From: DASZFV01 sp036494575
GTDB taxonomy: Bacteria; Myxococcota_A; Polyangia; Fen-1088
Assembly (NCBI GenBank): GCA_036494575.1
Contig: DASXOE010000048.1
Span: 1 to 64,000, forward strand
Length of the DNA stretch: 64,000 nucleotides
Direction: 5' to 3'
Shown: piece by piece, positions 38,576 through 51,151 of the stretch
Layout: each line of letters starts with the position of its first letter
How positions within the stretch are numbered: the stretch's first letter is position 1
The notes under the pieces: model-generated
The model's database searches: none
What the model saw: the letters and a program-made list of their open reading frames with translations, nothing else
Told to the model about the DNA's origin: nothing
Made by a program: the position numbers and the translations under genes

Positions 38576-39533
38576 ACGGCGGCTGCTCTCGCTCTCGGTG
38601 GCGTTGGCTTGCGCGGCGCTCGTCGCCGCCGGGTGCGGCAATTACTCGAACGAGGATCTCGAGTTCATGAACGCGCTGCCGGAGAGCAGCGACCTGCGCG
38701 CCAACATCCCGCCGCGCTCGAGCGCCCTCGAGCCGGCCGACGAGGCGGAGCTCGCGCGCGAGACCCACACGGTGACGACGGGGTTCAACGGCCTGCTCAT
38801 GGCGCTCGTCGGGATCGTCGACACGGTTCGCAGCTATCCGCCCACGACGCGAACGCCCGACGGGCGCATCTGGGGGCCGTTCCCCGCCGATCGCGCGAAG
38901 ATGAAGAACCTCGACTGGCAAACGCGCATGATCGTGAGCCGTCACCCAGGAGCGGCCGATCAATTCGACTATGAGATCTCCGTGCACCACGCCCCAGGCG
39001 CGGACACGGATTGGCCTCTCTTCGTGAGCGGTTGGTTCCAGGCCGGGCACACGGCGCGCCGGGGCGTGGGCCACGTCGAGCTCGTCACGGCCGCCGTGCG
39101 GGCCGAGGGCCTGGACGTCTCGGATCTGGGAATGCTCGACCACCTCGAGATCGACTACGACACGCTGGACGATCCGATCACAATCACCATGAACGTCGCC
39201 AATTTGCCTGACCCGAGCACCCCCGATCCGGCCGGCAAGGTGATTTACACGTATCGCGCCAACGCGGAGGGCCAGGGTGAGATGACCTTCGACCTCTTCG
39301 GGCAGATCGTGCCGGGTCCGGCCAGCGAAGACGTGAGAGTCGTGAGCCAGTGGCTGAGCACGGGCGCCGGTCGGGCCACGCTCACGGTCGTAGCGGGGGA
39401 TGGCATGGGCTCGCAGCAGATGGAGTGCTGGGACAGGTCATTTCGGGCGACATTCAACGCCAAGCCATGGTCGACCGGAGAGGACGTGCCGGGCGACCCG
39501 ACGGTGGCATGCCCCGTGATTCCCACCCTTTAG
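38565..39533 (+). CDS. Exported lipoprotein of unknown function, paralogue B
   Basis: 322 residues; ATG 38565 lies inside the end of the caspase gene. The signal peptide ends in LVAAGC (Cys 22). Shared marks with paralogue A: a GRIWGPFPAD segment, LVSGWF-type strands, VVSQWLSTGAGRATLTVVAG, and QMECWDRSFRATF with a late conserved Cys. No known domain. Translational coupling to the caspase suggests a partner, inhibitor or substrate. Confidence 0.75.
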   Translation: MISERRLLSLSVALACAALVAAGCGNYSNEDLEFMNALPESSDLRANIPPRSSALEPADEAELARETHTVTTGFNGLLMALVGIVDTVRSYPPTTRTPDGRIWGPFPADRAKMKNLDWQTRMIVSRHPGAADQFDYEISVHHAPGADTDWPLFVSGWFQAGHTARRGVGHVELVTAAVRAEGLDVSDLGMLDHLEIDYDTLDDPITITMNVANLPDPSTPDPAGKVIYTYRANAEGQGEMTFDLFGQIVPGPASEDVRVVSQWLSTGAGRATLTVVAGDGMGSQQMECWDRSFRATFNAKPWSTGEDVPGDPTVACPVIPTL

Positions 39534-39703
39534 GTGACCGACGCGCCGCTTGGGCCATTCTGCTCGGGCGGCGTCGGCGGTGCGTCGTTAGGGCAAGCGT
39601 CGGCAGGAACGATGGAATCCCAGGATGGATTCGGGGGCTGGTTCCAGGGTATGATGTTGTCTCACCACCCGATAGCCGCCCCCGCGGAGAAGGACCCCAC
39701 CCT

Positions 39704-40036
39704 TTGGCCGAGCACTTTCGACGAATCGACCCTCGATATGAGCGCCAGCTCGATGTCGAGGTCGTGGCGGATGGGAAGAAACACACCTCCCGCACCGTGA
39801 ACATCTCGCTCGGCGGGCTCTTTTTGGACTCGTCGACGCCGCTCGAGCTCGGCGTGACGGTCCAGCTCCGATTTCAGCTTCCCACGCAGCCGGAGCCCGT
39901 CGAGGTGGCCGGCGACGTCCGTTGGGTCGTCAAGAAGGACGGCAACCACTCGGGCATCGGCATCCGCTTCCAGGGCCTGCGCGCGCGCGACGTCTGGGCC
40001 CTGAACCAGTTCTTTCAGTCTAGTTCGGGCCCCTGA
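39704..40036 (+). CDS. PilZ-domain protein (Myxococcus paralogous type)
   Basis: About 110 residues if started at TTG 39704 (GAGAAGGA upstream); the frame is open farther upstream without a better start. The PilZ features are RRIDPRYERQLDVEV (RxxxR c-di-GMP motif) and NISLGGLF (N-x-S-x-x-G), then VEVAGDVRWV, SGIGIRFQGL and a C-terminal helix. It probably binds cyclic di-GMP to control motility or envelope functions. Monocistronic and convergent with the helicase gene. Confidence 0.82.
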   Translation: MAEHFRRIDPRYERQLDVEVVADGKKHTSRTVNISLGGLFLDSSTPLELGVTVQLRFQLPTQPEPVEVAGDVRWVVKKDGNHSGIGIRFQGLRARDVWALNQFFQSSSGP

Positions 40037-40122
40037 GAGGGTCCCGCGCCCCCTGCTCCTGCCCACCCTCCATCCCACCACTCGCCACGCTCGGCCTCGC
40101 CGCGCCCCCGGCGGCGGCTCGA

Positions 40123-40137
40123 ACGAGCGAAGCTCGT
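40123..40137. terminator. Small hairpin between convergent PilZ and helicase genes
   Basis: ACGAGC-GAA-GCTCGT, 6-bp perfect arms with a GAA loop, about 85 bp after the PilZ stop and 30 bp after the helicase stop on the other strand. No T-run. Confidence 0.3.
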
Positions 40138-40166
40138 CCTCGCCGCGGCTGCGGTGTTCGCCGCGG

Positions 40167-42554
40167 TTAGCGAAGGCTGTCCGGGAGAAGCGGGGAGGGC
40201 GCGCTCGTGTACGTGACCCAGAGCTGGTGGGCGGCGCGCGTCATCGCGACGTGCAAGAGGCGGCGCGCGTCGTCGCCCGTGCCGTAAGACGACGCGTTGA
40301 CGTCGAGCAGGATGACGATGTCGAACTCGAGCCCCTTCGTCTGACGCACGTCGGTGACGTCGATGCCGGGCGTGAAGGAGAAGTCCTGGTCGGCGACGAG
40401 CCTCAGGGCCGGGACCTCGGCGCGCGCAAGGGCGTCGTAATACAGCAGGGCCTGCTCCGGGTGGCGCGCGAGCAGGGCCACCGACGCCTCGGGCTCGGCG
40501 CGCACGAGCTCCTTGAGCGCGTGCGAGAGGAACTCCGTGCATTCACCGGCCGAGCCGAAACCAAAGGCTTCGACGGGCGCGCCGGCGCGCGGCGCGACCG
40601 GGCGCACGTCGCCCTGGAGCGGGCCGAGGACGTGCTCGGCCAGCTCGACGATCTCGCGCGTCGAGCGGTAGCTCACGCGCAGCGGCTCGATGCGCTCGTG
40701 CGCGATGCCGAGATCGTCGAGGAGCGCGGCCCAGTTCGAGAAGCCGTGCTCGGGCGCGATGGCCTGCGCCGTGTCGCCCGCGAGGGTCACCGAGCGTTGC
40801 CTGCTCGTCGTGTCGAGGAGCACGGCGAGCTCGAGCGGTGAGAAGTCCTGCACCTCGTCGACCATGAGGTGCTCGTAGGCGAGCGGCGCCATCCCTTTGG
40901 GGCCCGGGAGCGGCCCGCGCTGGAGCTGGTAGATCCTCAAGAGCAGGGCGTCGTCCTCGGCGTCGAAGGCGAAGCCCTCACCGTCGTCCTCGAGCTTGCC
41001 GCCCGTGCGCAGGCGCTCGCGCGCGACGCACCAACGGTGCAGGTCGTCGAGCTGGCCGTCGGAGAAGACGCCCGACGCGTGCGTCGCGAAGCCGGCGCGC
41101 AGGGCCTCGCGATCGGTGAGGAGCGCGGCCCACTCGCCCGTGACGTCGCGCGTGCGGGAGCGCAGCGCGCGCCCGACGTGCTCGAGCGCCGTCCTGACCG
41201 GAGGATCGAGCGCTGCGTCGCGCACCCACGTCGCGAAGGCCGTGACGCGCGCGTCGACGGGGCCGCCCGCCGCGGCCGCGTCCCAGGCCGCGAGCGCGTC
41301 GGTGACGGCCACGCGCGCCGCGGGCTCGGCGGCGAGACGCGCGAGCTCGGCGCGACACCACGCCGTGAGGGCTGTCTGGCGGTCGACGAGGATGCGCAGC
41401 ATTGCCCCGTGCGACTTGGCGCGCATGACGACGGACGGCGTCTCGTCGGTGACGGGCACGTCGAGCAGCGGAAGCGCCAGCTTGCGCTTCTCGTGGGCCC
41501 AGGCGGAGAAGGTCAGGACCGGGACGCCCTCGACGTCGAGCGCCGGCAGCACGCGCGACACGTACGCGGCGAGCGCGCGCTGGTACACGATGATGAGCAT
41601 CTTGTCGGCGCGGAAGCGGCGCGGCTCGGCGAAGGCCAGGTAGGCGATCCGGTGCAGGCCGATCGTCGTCTTGCCGCTCCCCGCGGAGCCCTGCACGGCG
41701 ATGAGGCCCGACGCCGGCTGCGTGATGAGCTCGAACTGGCGCGGGTCGATGAGCGCCGCGATGGCGGGCAGGTGGCGGTCGGGGCGGCGCTGACCTTCGT
41801 CGTCGAGCCCCAAGCGGCCGCGCACGGCGGGCGCCGCGGGCTTGGGCGGCAGCGGCCGCGTCGGCAACATCGTCGCCGTGCTGCCGTCGCGCGCGATCTG
41901 GAGCTTGGCCTGCTGGGCGGCGACCTGCCGCCACGCGCCCGTCTTGAAGTCGCGGCTGAACGTGCCCTGAGGCGAGGCCACGCGCCGCAGCTCCGAATCG
42001 ACGATCGCCACCGTGCGGCGCGCGAGGACCTCGCCCTCGACGAGCCGATCGCCGAGGCGCTCCTCGTAAAGGTCGCCCTCCTCGTAGCGATAGAACAGGC
42101 GCGAGACGGGCGCGTTGCGCCAGTCGACGATCTGGACGCCGCCGCCCGGCTCGACGTAGCTGCGCGCGCCGATGAGCACGTCCCGCCGCTTGCCCGATTC
42201 CTCGAGGCGCAGGTGGCCGAAGTAGGGCGATTTGCGATCGACGGGGGGGCTGTCGCCCTTGCCGCGCTGACGGGAGAGCGCTTCGATGCGGTGCATCTGC
42301 TCGAGGATCGAGCCCTGGTCCTCGGGCTTGGCCTCGGCGAGCGCGTCGCGCAGCTCGATGAGCGAGCCCGCGTCGTCGACGGGCGCGCGGCTCTTGCGCG
42401 GCGCCGCCCCGTCGAGCTTACGCAGGACGACCGACAGGAGCTGCTGCTCCTCGACCACGATGGGCGCCGCCTCCTCCGCCTCGGGCGGGATCGCAGCGTC
42501 TCCTCCCGCCGCCGGGGACGTTTCGTTCTGCGGATCCAAGAGATCGGCCAGCAT
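40167..42554 (-). CDS. HelD-like UvrD/Rep superfamily 1 helicase
   Basis: 795 residues from ATG 42554. The N-terminal region (about 60-230) shows the HelD pattern SPYFGHLRLEE, VLIGARSYVE, VDWRNAPVSRLFY. Walker A is QGSAGSGKTTIGLHR (about 287); further motifs are FSAWAHEK, LMVDEVQDFS (motif II), LAGDTAQAI, RVSYRSTREI and QTKGLEFDIVIL, with HVAMTRAAHQLWV at the end. HelD proteins use ATP to release stalled RNA polymerase from DNA and are best known in Gram-positives. DNA-repair helicase activity is the alternative. Confidence 0.85.
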   Translation of the reverse strand: MLADLLDPQNETSPAAGGDAAIPPEAEEAAPIVVEEQQLLSVVLRKLDGAAPRKSRAPVDDAGSLIELRDALAEAKPEDQGSILEQMHRIEALSRQRGKGDSPPVDRKSPYFGHLRLEESGKRRDVLIGARSYVEPGGGVQIVDWRNAPVSRLFYRYEEGDLYEERLGDRLVEGEVLARRTVAIVDSELRRVASPQGTFSRDFKTGAWRQVAAQQAKLQIARDGSTATMLPTRPLPPKPAAPAVRGRLGLDDEGQRRPDRHLPAIAALIDPRQFELITQPASGLIAVQGSAGSGKTTIGLHRIAYLAFAEPRRFRADKMLIIVYQRALAAYVSRVLPALDVEGVPVLTFSAWAHEKRKLALPLLDVPVTDETPSVVMRAKSHGAMLRILVDRQTALTAWCRAELARLAAEPAARVAVTDALAAWDAAAAGGPVDARVTAFATWVRDAALDPPVRTALEHVGRALRSRTRDVTGEWAALLTDREALRAGFATHASGVFSDGQLDDLHRWCVARERLRTGGKLEDDGEGFAFDAEDDALLLRIYQLQRGPLPGPKGMAPLAYEHLMVDEVQDFSPLELAVLLDTTSRQRSVTLAGDTAQAIAPEHGFSNWAALLDDLGIAHERIEPLRVSYRSTREIVELAEHVLGPLQGDVRPVAPRAGAPVEAFGFGSAGECTEFLSHALKELVRAEPEASVALLARHPEQALLYYDALARAEVPALRLVADQDFSFTPGIDVTDVRQTKGLEFDIVILLDVNASSYGTGDDARRLLHVAMTRAAHQLWVTYTSAPSPLLPDSLR

Positions 42555-42608
42555 AATGGTGGTCGATCGCGATGTCACCTGGGTAGCAAGGGGCCCGGAA
42601 AACCCAAA

Positions 42609-43400
42609 ATGACCGACGGACACCAGGACGAATCTACGGCCGTGCCAGAGCCGCGGGAGCCACCCGTGTTTGGCGCGAAGCGGGCGCTGCGGATCTTGAT
42701 GGCATTTCTCGGCGTCCAGCTGGCCGTCGCGGTCGTCGTCGGCGTCTTCGCGGCGGCTCACGTCCTCACGGAGGGTGGCCGCGCGGCGCCCGGGGGCATC
42801 CAGCCGTCAGGCATCCAGATCGACCTCGGCGTCTTGCTGGCCGCGGCCTTGGTCGGCACGCTGCTCGCGGGGGTGGCGGTGCTGCGCATGCTCCGGCGGT
42901 CTTTCGGTGAAGCGGGCGGCGACGCCGTGCGGGTCGAAGTGGGCTGGACGCCGGCCTCGGGCCGCGATTGCGCGGGCGCCGCGCTGACTGGCTTCGCGCT
43001 CATGGTGGCGTTCGCCGTCGTGGGGGCCGCGCTCCCTGTGCGTCCACACGCCTTGGGACCCCTGGCGCGCGCCGTGGGCGCGGGCGGCTGGGCGCGCCTG
43101 GCGTGGGCCGCGCTGGCCGTCGGCGTCGCGCCGCCGGTCGAGGAGCTGGTCTTTCGAGGCGCCCTTTACGCGGGCCTCGCGCGTTCCTGGCGGCCCGCGT
43201 GGGCAGCGCTCGTGACGACGACGGTCTTCGTGGCCCTCCACGCCACGGAGATCGGCGCCTACTGGCCGGCGTGGATCGCGATCGCGCTGCTCGGCGCCTT
43301 CGCTCTGCGCGCGCGCCTCGCGACGGGCTCCTTGCTGCCGGCGATCGCGCTCCATGCGAGCTACAACCTCGGCCTCGTGCTCATCGCATACGCGCGGTGA
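42609..43400 (+). CDS. CPBP-family (Abi/Rce1-like) intramembrane metalloprotease
   Basis: 263 residues from ATG 42609. About six to seven transmembrane helices. The CPBP motifs are APPVEELVFRGALYAGL (EExxxR), FVALHATEIG and LHASYNLGL, providing the metal-binding Glu and His residues. Family members cleave prenylated or other membrane substrates, or confer bacteriocin immunity. Divergent from the HelD-like gene with 54 bp between start codons. Substrate unknown. Confidence 0.87.
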   Translation: MTDGHQDESTAVPEPREPPVFGAKRALRILMAFLGVQLAVAVVVGVFAAAHVLTEGGRAAPGGIQPSGIQIDLGVLLAAALVGTLLAGVAVLRMLRRSFGEAGGDAVRVEVGWTPASGRDCAGAALTGFALMVAFAVVGAALPVRPHALGPLARAVGAGGWARLAWAALAVGVAPPVEELVFRGALYAGLARSWRPAWAALVTTTVFVALHATEIGAYWPAWIAIALLGAFALRARLATGSLLPAIALHASYNLGLVLIAYAR

Positions 43401-43501
43401 CCCGCGCGCTTCCAGTGGGCCCGTCGCGCTTCGCGGCGTGCAGACCGGCCGCCGGCGAAACTCCGACTGCTGAGAGCCAATCTGAGTTACGGTTTTTCGC
43501 G

Positions 43502-44092
43502 ATGAAGGGGCTCCTCATCGCCGCCGCGACCGCGGCGCTCGTCGTCGCCGGCGTCTACGTGCTGAACGCGACCGACGAGCAGCCTGTCGGCGCGCCCGCA
43601 GAGAGCACCGGTCAGATTCCCACGCCGCCCGACGCGGGCTCTCTGCGCAATCAGTTGCTCCACTCGACGCCGCAGCAGCTCGGAATCACGCCCGTGCGCG
43701 GCGTGTGGGGCGTGCTCATGGAACGCGGCTACGCCAAGGGAACGGCGACGATCATCGCGCTCGCCGACGGGACGGCGAGCATGTACCTCAGCACGGGCGG
43801 CGCCGTCGCGGGCGGCAGGGCCTATCCGCCGGCGCACGCCGCCGCGCTGAAGCTCTGCGAGCAGGCGGCCGAATCCTCGACAGAAACCGTCGCGGCGCAG
43901 GACTTTCCGCCGCCCGCGAAGGGACGCGTCCGTTTCTACGTCCTCACGACGGACGGCGTGCGCGTCGCCGAGGACGACATCTTGCCCCGCGCGACGGACG
44001 GCGGGCGCGATCCGCTCGCACCGCTGCTCGCCGCGGGCGACGCCGTGCTCGACGGCCTCAAGGACGCCACGAGCAAAGGACTGATTCGCTAG
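43502..44092 (+). CDS. Exported or membrane-anchored protein of unknown function
   Basis: 196 residues. One N-terminal hydrophobic helix (LLIAAATAALVVAGVYVL), then a globular part with LGITPVRGVWGVLMERGYAK, GTATIIALADGTASMYLS, RVRFYVLTTDGVRVAEDD. No family recognised. The gene is convergent with metH (8 bp between stops). Confidence 0.75.
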   Translation: MKGLLIAAATAALVVAGVYVLNATDEQPVGAPAESTGQIPTPPDAGSLRNQLLHSTPQQLGITPVRGVWGVLMERGYAKGTATIIALADGTASMYLSTGGAVAGGRAYPPAHAAALKLCEQAAESSTETVAAQDFPPPAKGRVRFYVLTTDGVRVAEDDILPRATDGGRDPLAPLLAAGDAVLDGLKDATSKGLIR

Positions 44093-44100
44093 GGGTCGCG

Positions 44101-47826
<3,726 letters not shown>

Positions 47827-47836
47827 GCTTCGGGTC

Positions 47837-48790
47837 CTATTTCTTCTTATGGGTCTGTTTCGGCTTGGTCGCGAAAGCGGTGACGACCTGAAAATAAGGC
47901 GCGCGCCGTTCGCGCGAGGTCACGTCGCAGGTCTCGACCTCGAGCCCTGTCTTTCCTAACAGGCGCCCGACGGCCGCGGGCGAGAAGCCGGCGTGCACGT
48001 GGCCGTAAGCCGACGTCACGTCGAGGTGCTCGTGCTCGCCCAGCGTGACGAGGGCGAGGGTGCCGCCCGGCCGCAGCACGCGCGCCGTCTCGGCGAGGGC
48101 GCCGCCCGCCTGCTTGAGGAAGGGCAGGACGTTGAGGAGCAGAACCTGGTCGAACGACGCGTCGTCGAAGGGCAGGTCCTGCAGGTCGGCCACGCGGCAG
48201 CGCGCGTTGGCGTGCCCCGCGAGGCGCACGCGCGCGGCGTCGACGAGCGTCTCGCTGACGTCGACGCAGGTGATGGTGCGCGCGCGCGGCGCCACGAGCT
48301 GCGCCGTCGCGCCGTCGCCCGCGCCGGCGTCGAGCACGTCGCCGAGGCGCAAGAGCCCGATCATGCTCCCCGCGAGGGCCTCCCAGGTCCGCCCCGGAGA
48401 GTAGTGCCGCTCCATCTCGCCTGCCACGGACTCGGGCCAGCGCGCGGCCGCCCGCCGCGCGCGCAGTTGCGCCGCGCAGCGCTGCTTGTCGGCGGCGAGC
48501 TGCTCGTCGTCGAGCGCGCCCGACACGAGCTGCCAGAGCTTGCGCGCCTGTCCCGGCATCTCGCCGTTCGAGAGGCTGTAGAACGTCGACCCGCCCACGC
48601 GCTTGTCGCGCACGAGCCCCGCCTCGCGCAGCTTCCCGAGGTGCGTCGACACGCGCGACTGCCCGAGCTCGGTGATGCTCGTCAGCTCGTTGACCGTCAG
48701 CTCGTGCTCCGCGAGCAGCGCGAGCAGGCGCACGCGCGAAGGCTCGGCCAGCAAGCCGAGCAGGTCGGCCGTCGAGTGGAGCGTTTCCAT
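47837..48790 (-). CDS. ArsR-family regulator fused to SAM-methyltransferase-like domain (SahR-like)
   Basis: 317 residues from ATG 48790; an in-frame start at 48838 is less likely. N-terminal ArsR winged helix about 5-85 (LLGLLAEPSRVRLLALLAEH, ELGQSRVSTHLGKLREAG, STFYSL). C-terminal class I methyltransferase fold about 145-310 with VLDAGAGDGATAQLV, ITCVDVSETLVDAA and VLRPGGTLALV. This matches SahR, which senses S-adenosylhomocysteine and represses SAM-cycle genes in proteobacteria. The methyltransferase-type domain likely binds SAH rather than catalysing. Same transcript as metH, supporting the role. Confidence 0.8.
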   Translation of the reverse strand: METLHSTADLLGLLAEPSRVRLLALLAEHELTVNELTSITELGQSRVSTHLGKLREAGLVRDKRVGGSTFYSLSNGEMPGQARKLWQLVSGALDDEQLAADKQRCAAQLRARRAAARWPESVAGEMERHYSPGRTWEALAGSMIGLLRLGDVLDAGAGDGATAQLVAPRARTITCVDVSETLVDAARVRLAGHANARCRVADLQDLPFDDASFDQVLLLNVLPFLKQAGGALAETARVLRPGGTLALVTLGEHEHLDVTSAYGHVHAGFSPAAVGRLLGKTGLEVETCDVTSRERRAPYFQVVTAFATKPKQTHKKK

Positions 48791-48797
48791 ATCCGCG

Positions 48798-48811
48798 TAT
48801 CCTGATTGATA
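48798..48811. promoter_or_regulatory. Inverted repeat before the SahR-like gene, possible operator
   Basis: TATC-CTGATT-GATA, 8 bp upstream of the regulator start and inside the region that must hold the regulator-metH promoter. GATA/TATC half-sites would fit an ArsR-type dimer. The true SahR motif of this lineage was not available for comparison. Confidence 0.35.
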
Positions 48812-48850
48812 GATAGCAGAAAGATGCCTCCGCGGCAAACGCCGGCCGAG

Positions 48851-50266
<1,416 letters not shown>

Positions 50267-50343
50267 GAACCAGCGATCTATAGCGCGAAATGCGGTGGTT
50301 TTGGCGGTTGCTCGCGTGCGGCGATCGGAACATCATCGCGCCG

Positions 50344-51129
50344 ATGCGATGCTCCAGTCTCGCCGGGACGGCGCTGGCCCTCATGCTCTTCGCCGCCCGC
50401 GCCCAAGCCGCGCCCGAGTGGATCTACCGCGGCCTCACGCTGCCGCGCGGGGACATCGCGCTCGATCTCGGCCTCGGCTATGGCCAAGAGCCCGCCGGCG
50501 CCAACCGCTCGATCGGCGGCTTCGGCATGAACCTCGAGATAGCGGCCGGCGTGACCCACGACCTCGAGCTCGGCTTTCGCACGGGCGTGCGCTTCGACGA
50601 CGACGGACAGGCGACGCACGCCGACGTCTACGGCCGGACGTTCGACACCGAGACCTATGACGTCGGCGGCGATCGCATGGCCAACCCCGAGCTGCGCATG
50701 CGCTGGACGGTCGCGCGCGGCGCTCTGGTCCACCTCGGCCTCGAGGCGCGCGCCTACCTGCCCGTCGCGACTGGCACGTACTTCGGCGTCATGTTCGGCG
50801 TCCCTCTCGCGCTCCGCCTCGGCAGCGTGCGCATCGACACCGGCCTCTACGTGCCGATCATCTTCAGCGACCCTACGACGACAAGCATCGTCAGCATCCC
50901 GATCCACGTCTGGATCCAAGCCTCGCCGACGTTCTGGCTCGGACCGCTGCTCGGCATTCAGATCGACAGCCCGGGGAGCCACAACGCCTATCCGTTCGGC
51001 TTCGGCCTCGGCTCGGCGCTGAGCCGGCAGGTCGACCTTCGCGCCTGGGTCCTCTTCCCCGATCTGAACCACGACGAGGCGGCGCGTACCTTCGGCGTGG
51101 GCGTGGGGCTGCAGATTCGTTTCGAGTGA
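50344..51129 (+). CDS. Outer-membrane beta-barrel protein of unknown function
   Basis: About 261 residues from ATG 50344 (an in-frame ATG at 50290 exists). Signal peptide (GTALALMLFAARAQA). The mature part is a series of amphipathic strands (IALDLGLGYGQEP, MNLEIAAGVTHDLELGFRTG, GALVHLGLEARAYLPV, RTFGVGVGLQIRFE) ending in an aromatic-x-Phe-Glu. No transport family recognised. Divergent from miaB; 22 bp upstream of the hybrid sensor gene. Confidence 0.7.
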   Translation: MRCSSLAGTALALMLFAARAQAAPEWIYRGLTLPRGDIALDLGLGYGQEPAGANRSIGGFGMNLEIAAGVTHDLELGFRTGVRFDDDGQATHADVYGRTFDTETYDVGGDRMANPELRMRWTVARGALVHLGLEARAYLPVATGTYFGVMFGVPLALRLGSVRIDTGLYVPIIFSDPTTTSIVSIPIHVWIQASPTFWLGPLLGIQIDSPGSHNAYPFGFGLGSALSRQVDLRAWVLFPDLNHDEAARTFGVGVGLQIRFE

Positions 51130-51151
51130 GATCGGGTATCCTCGTTCGGTC

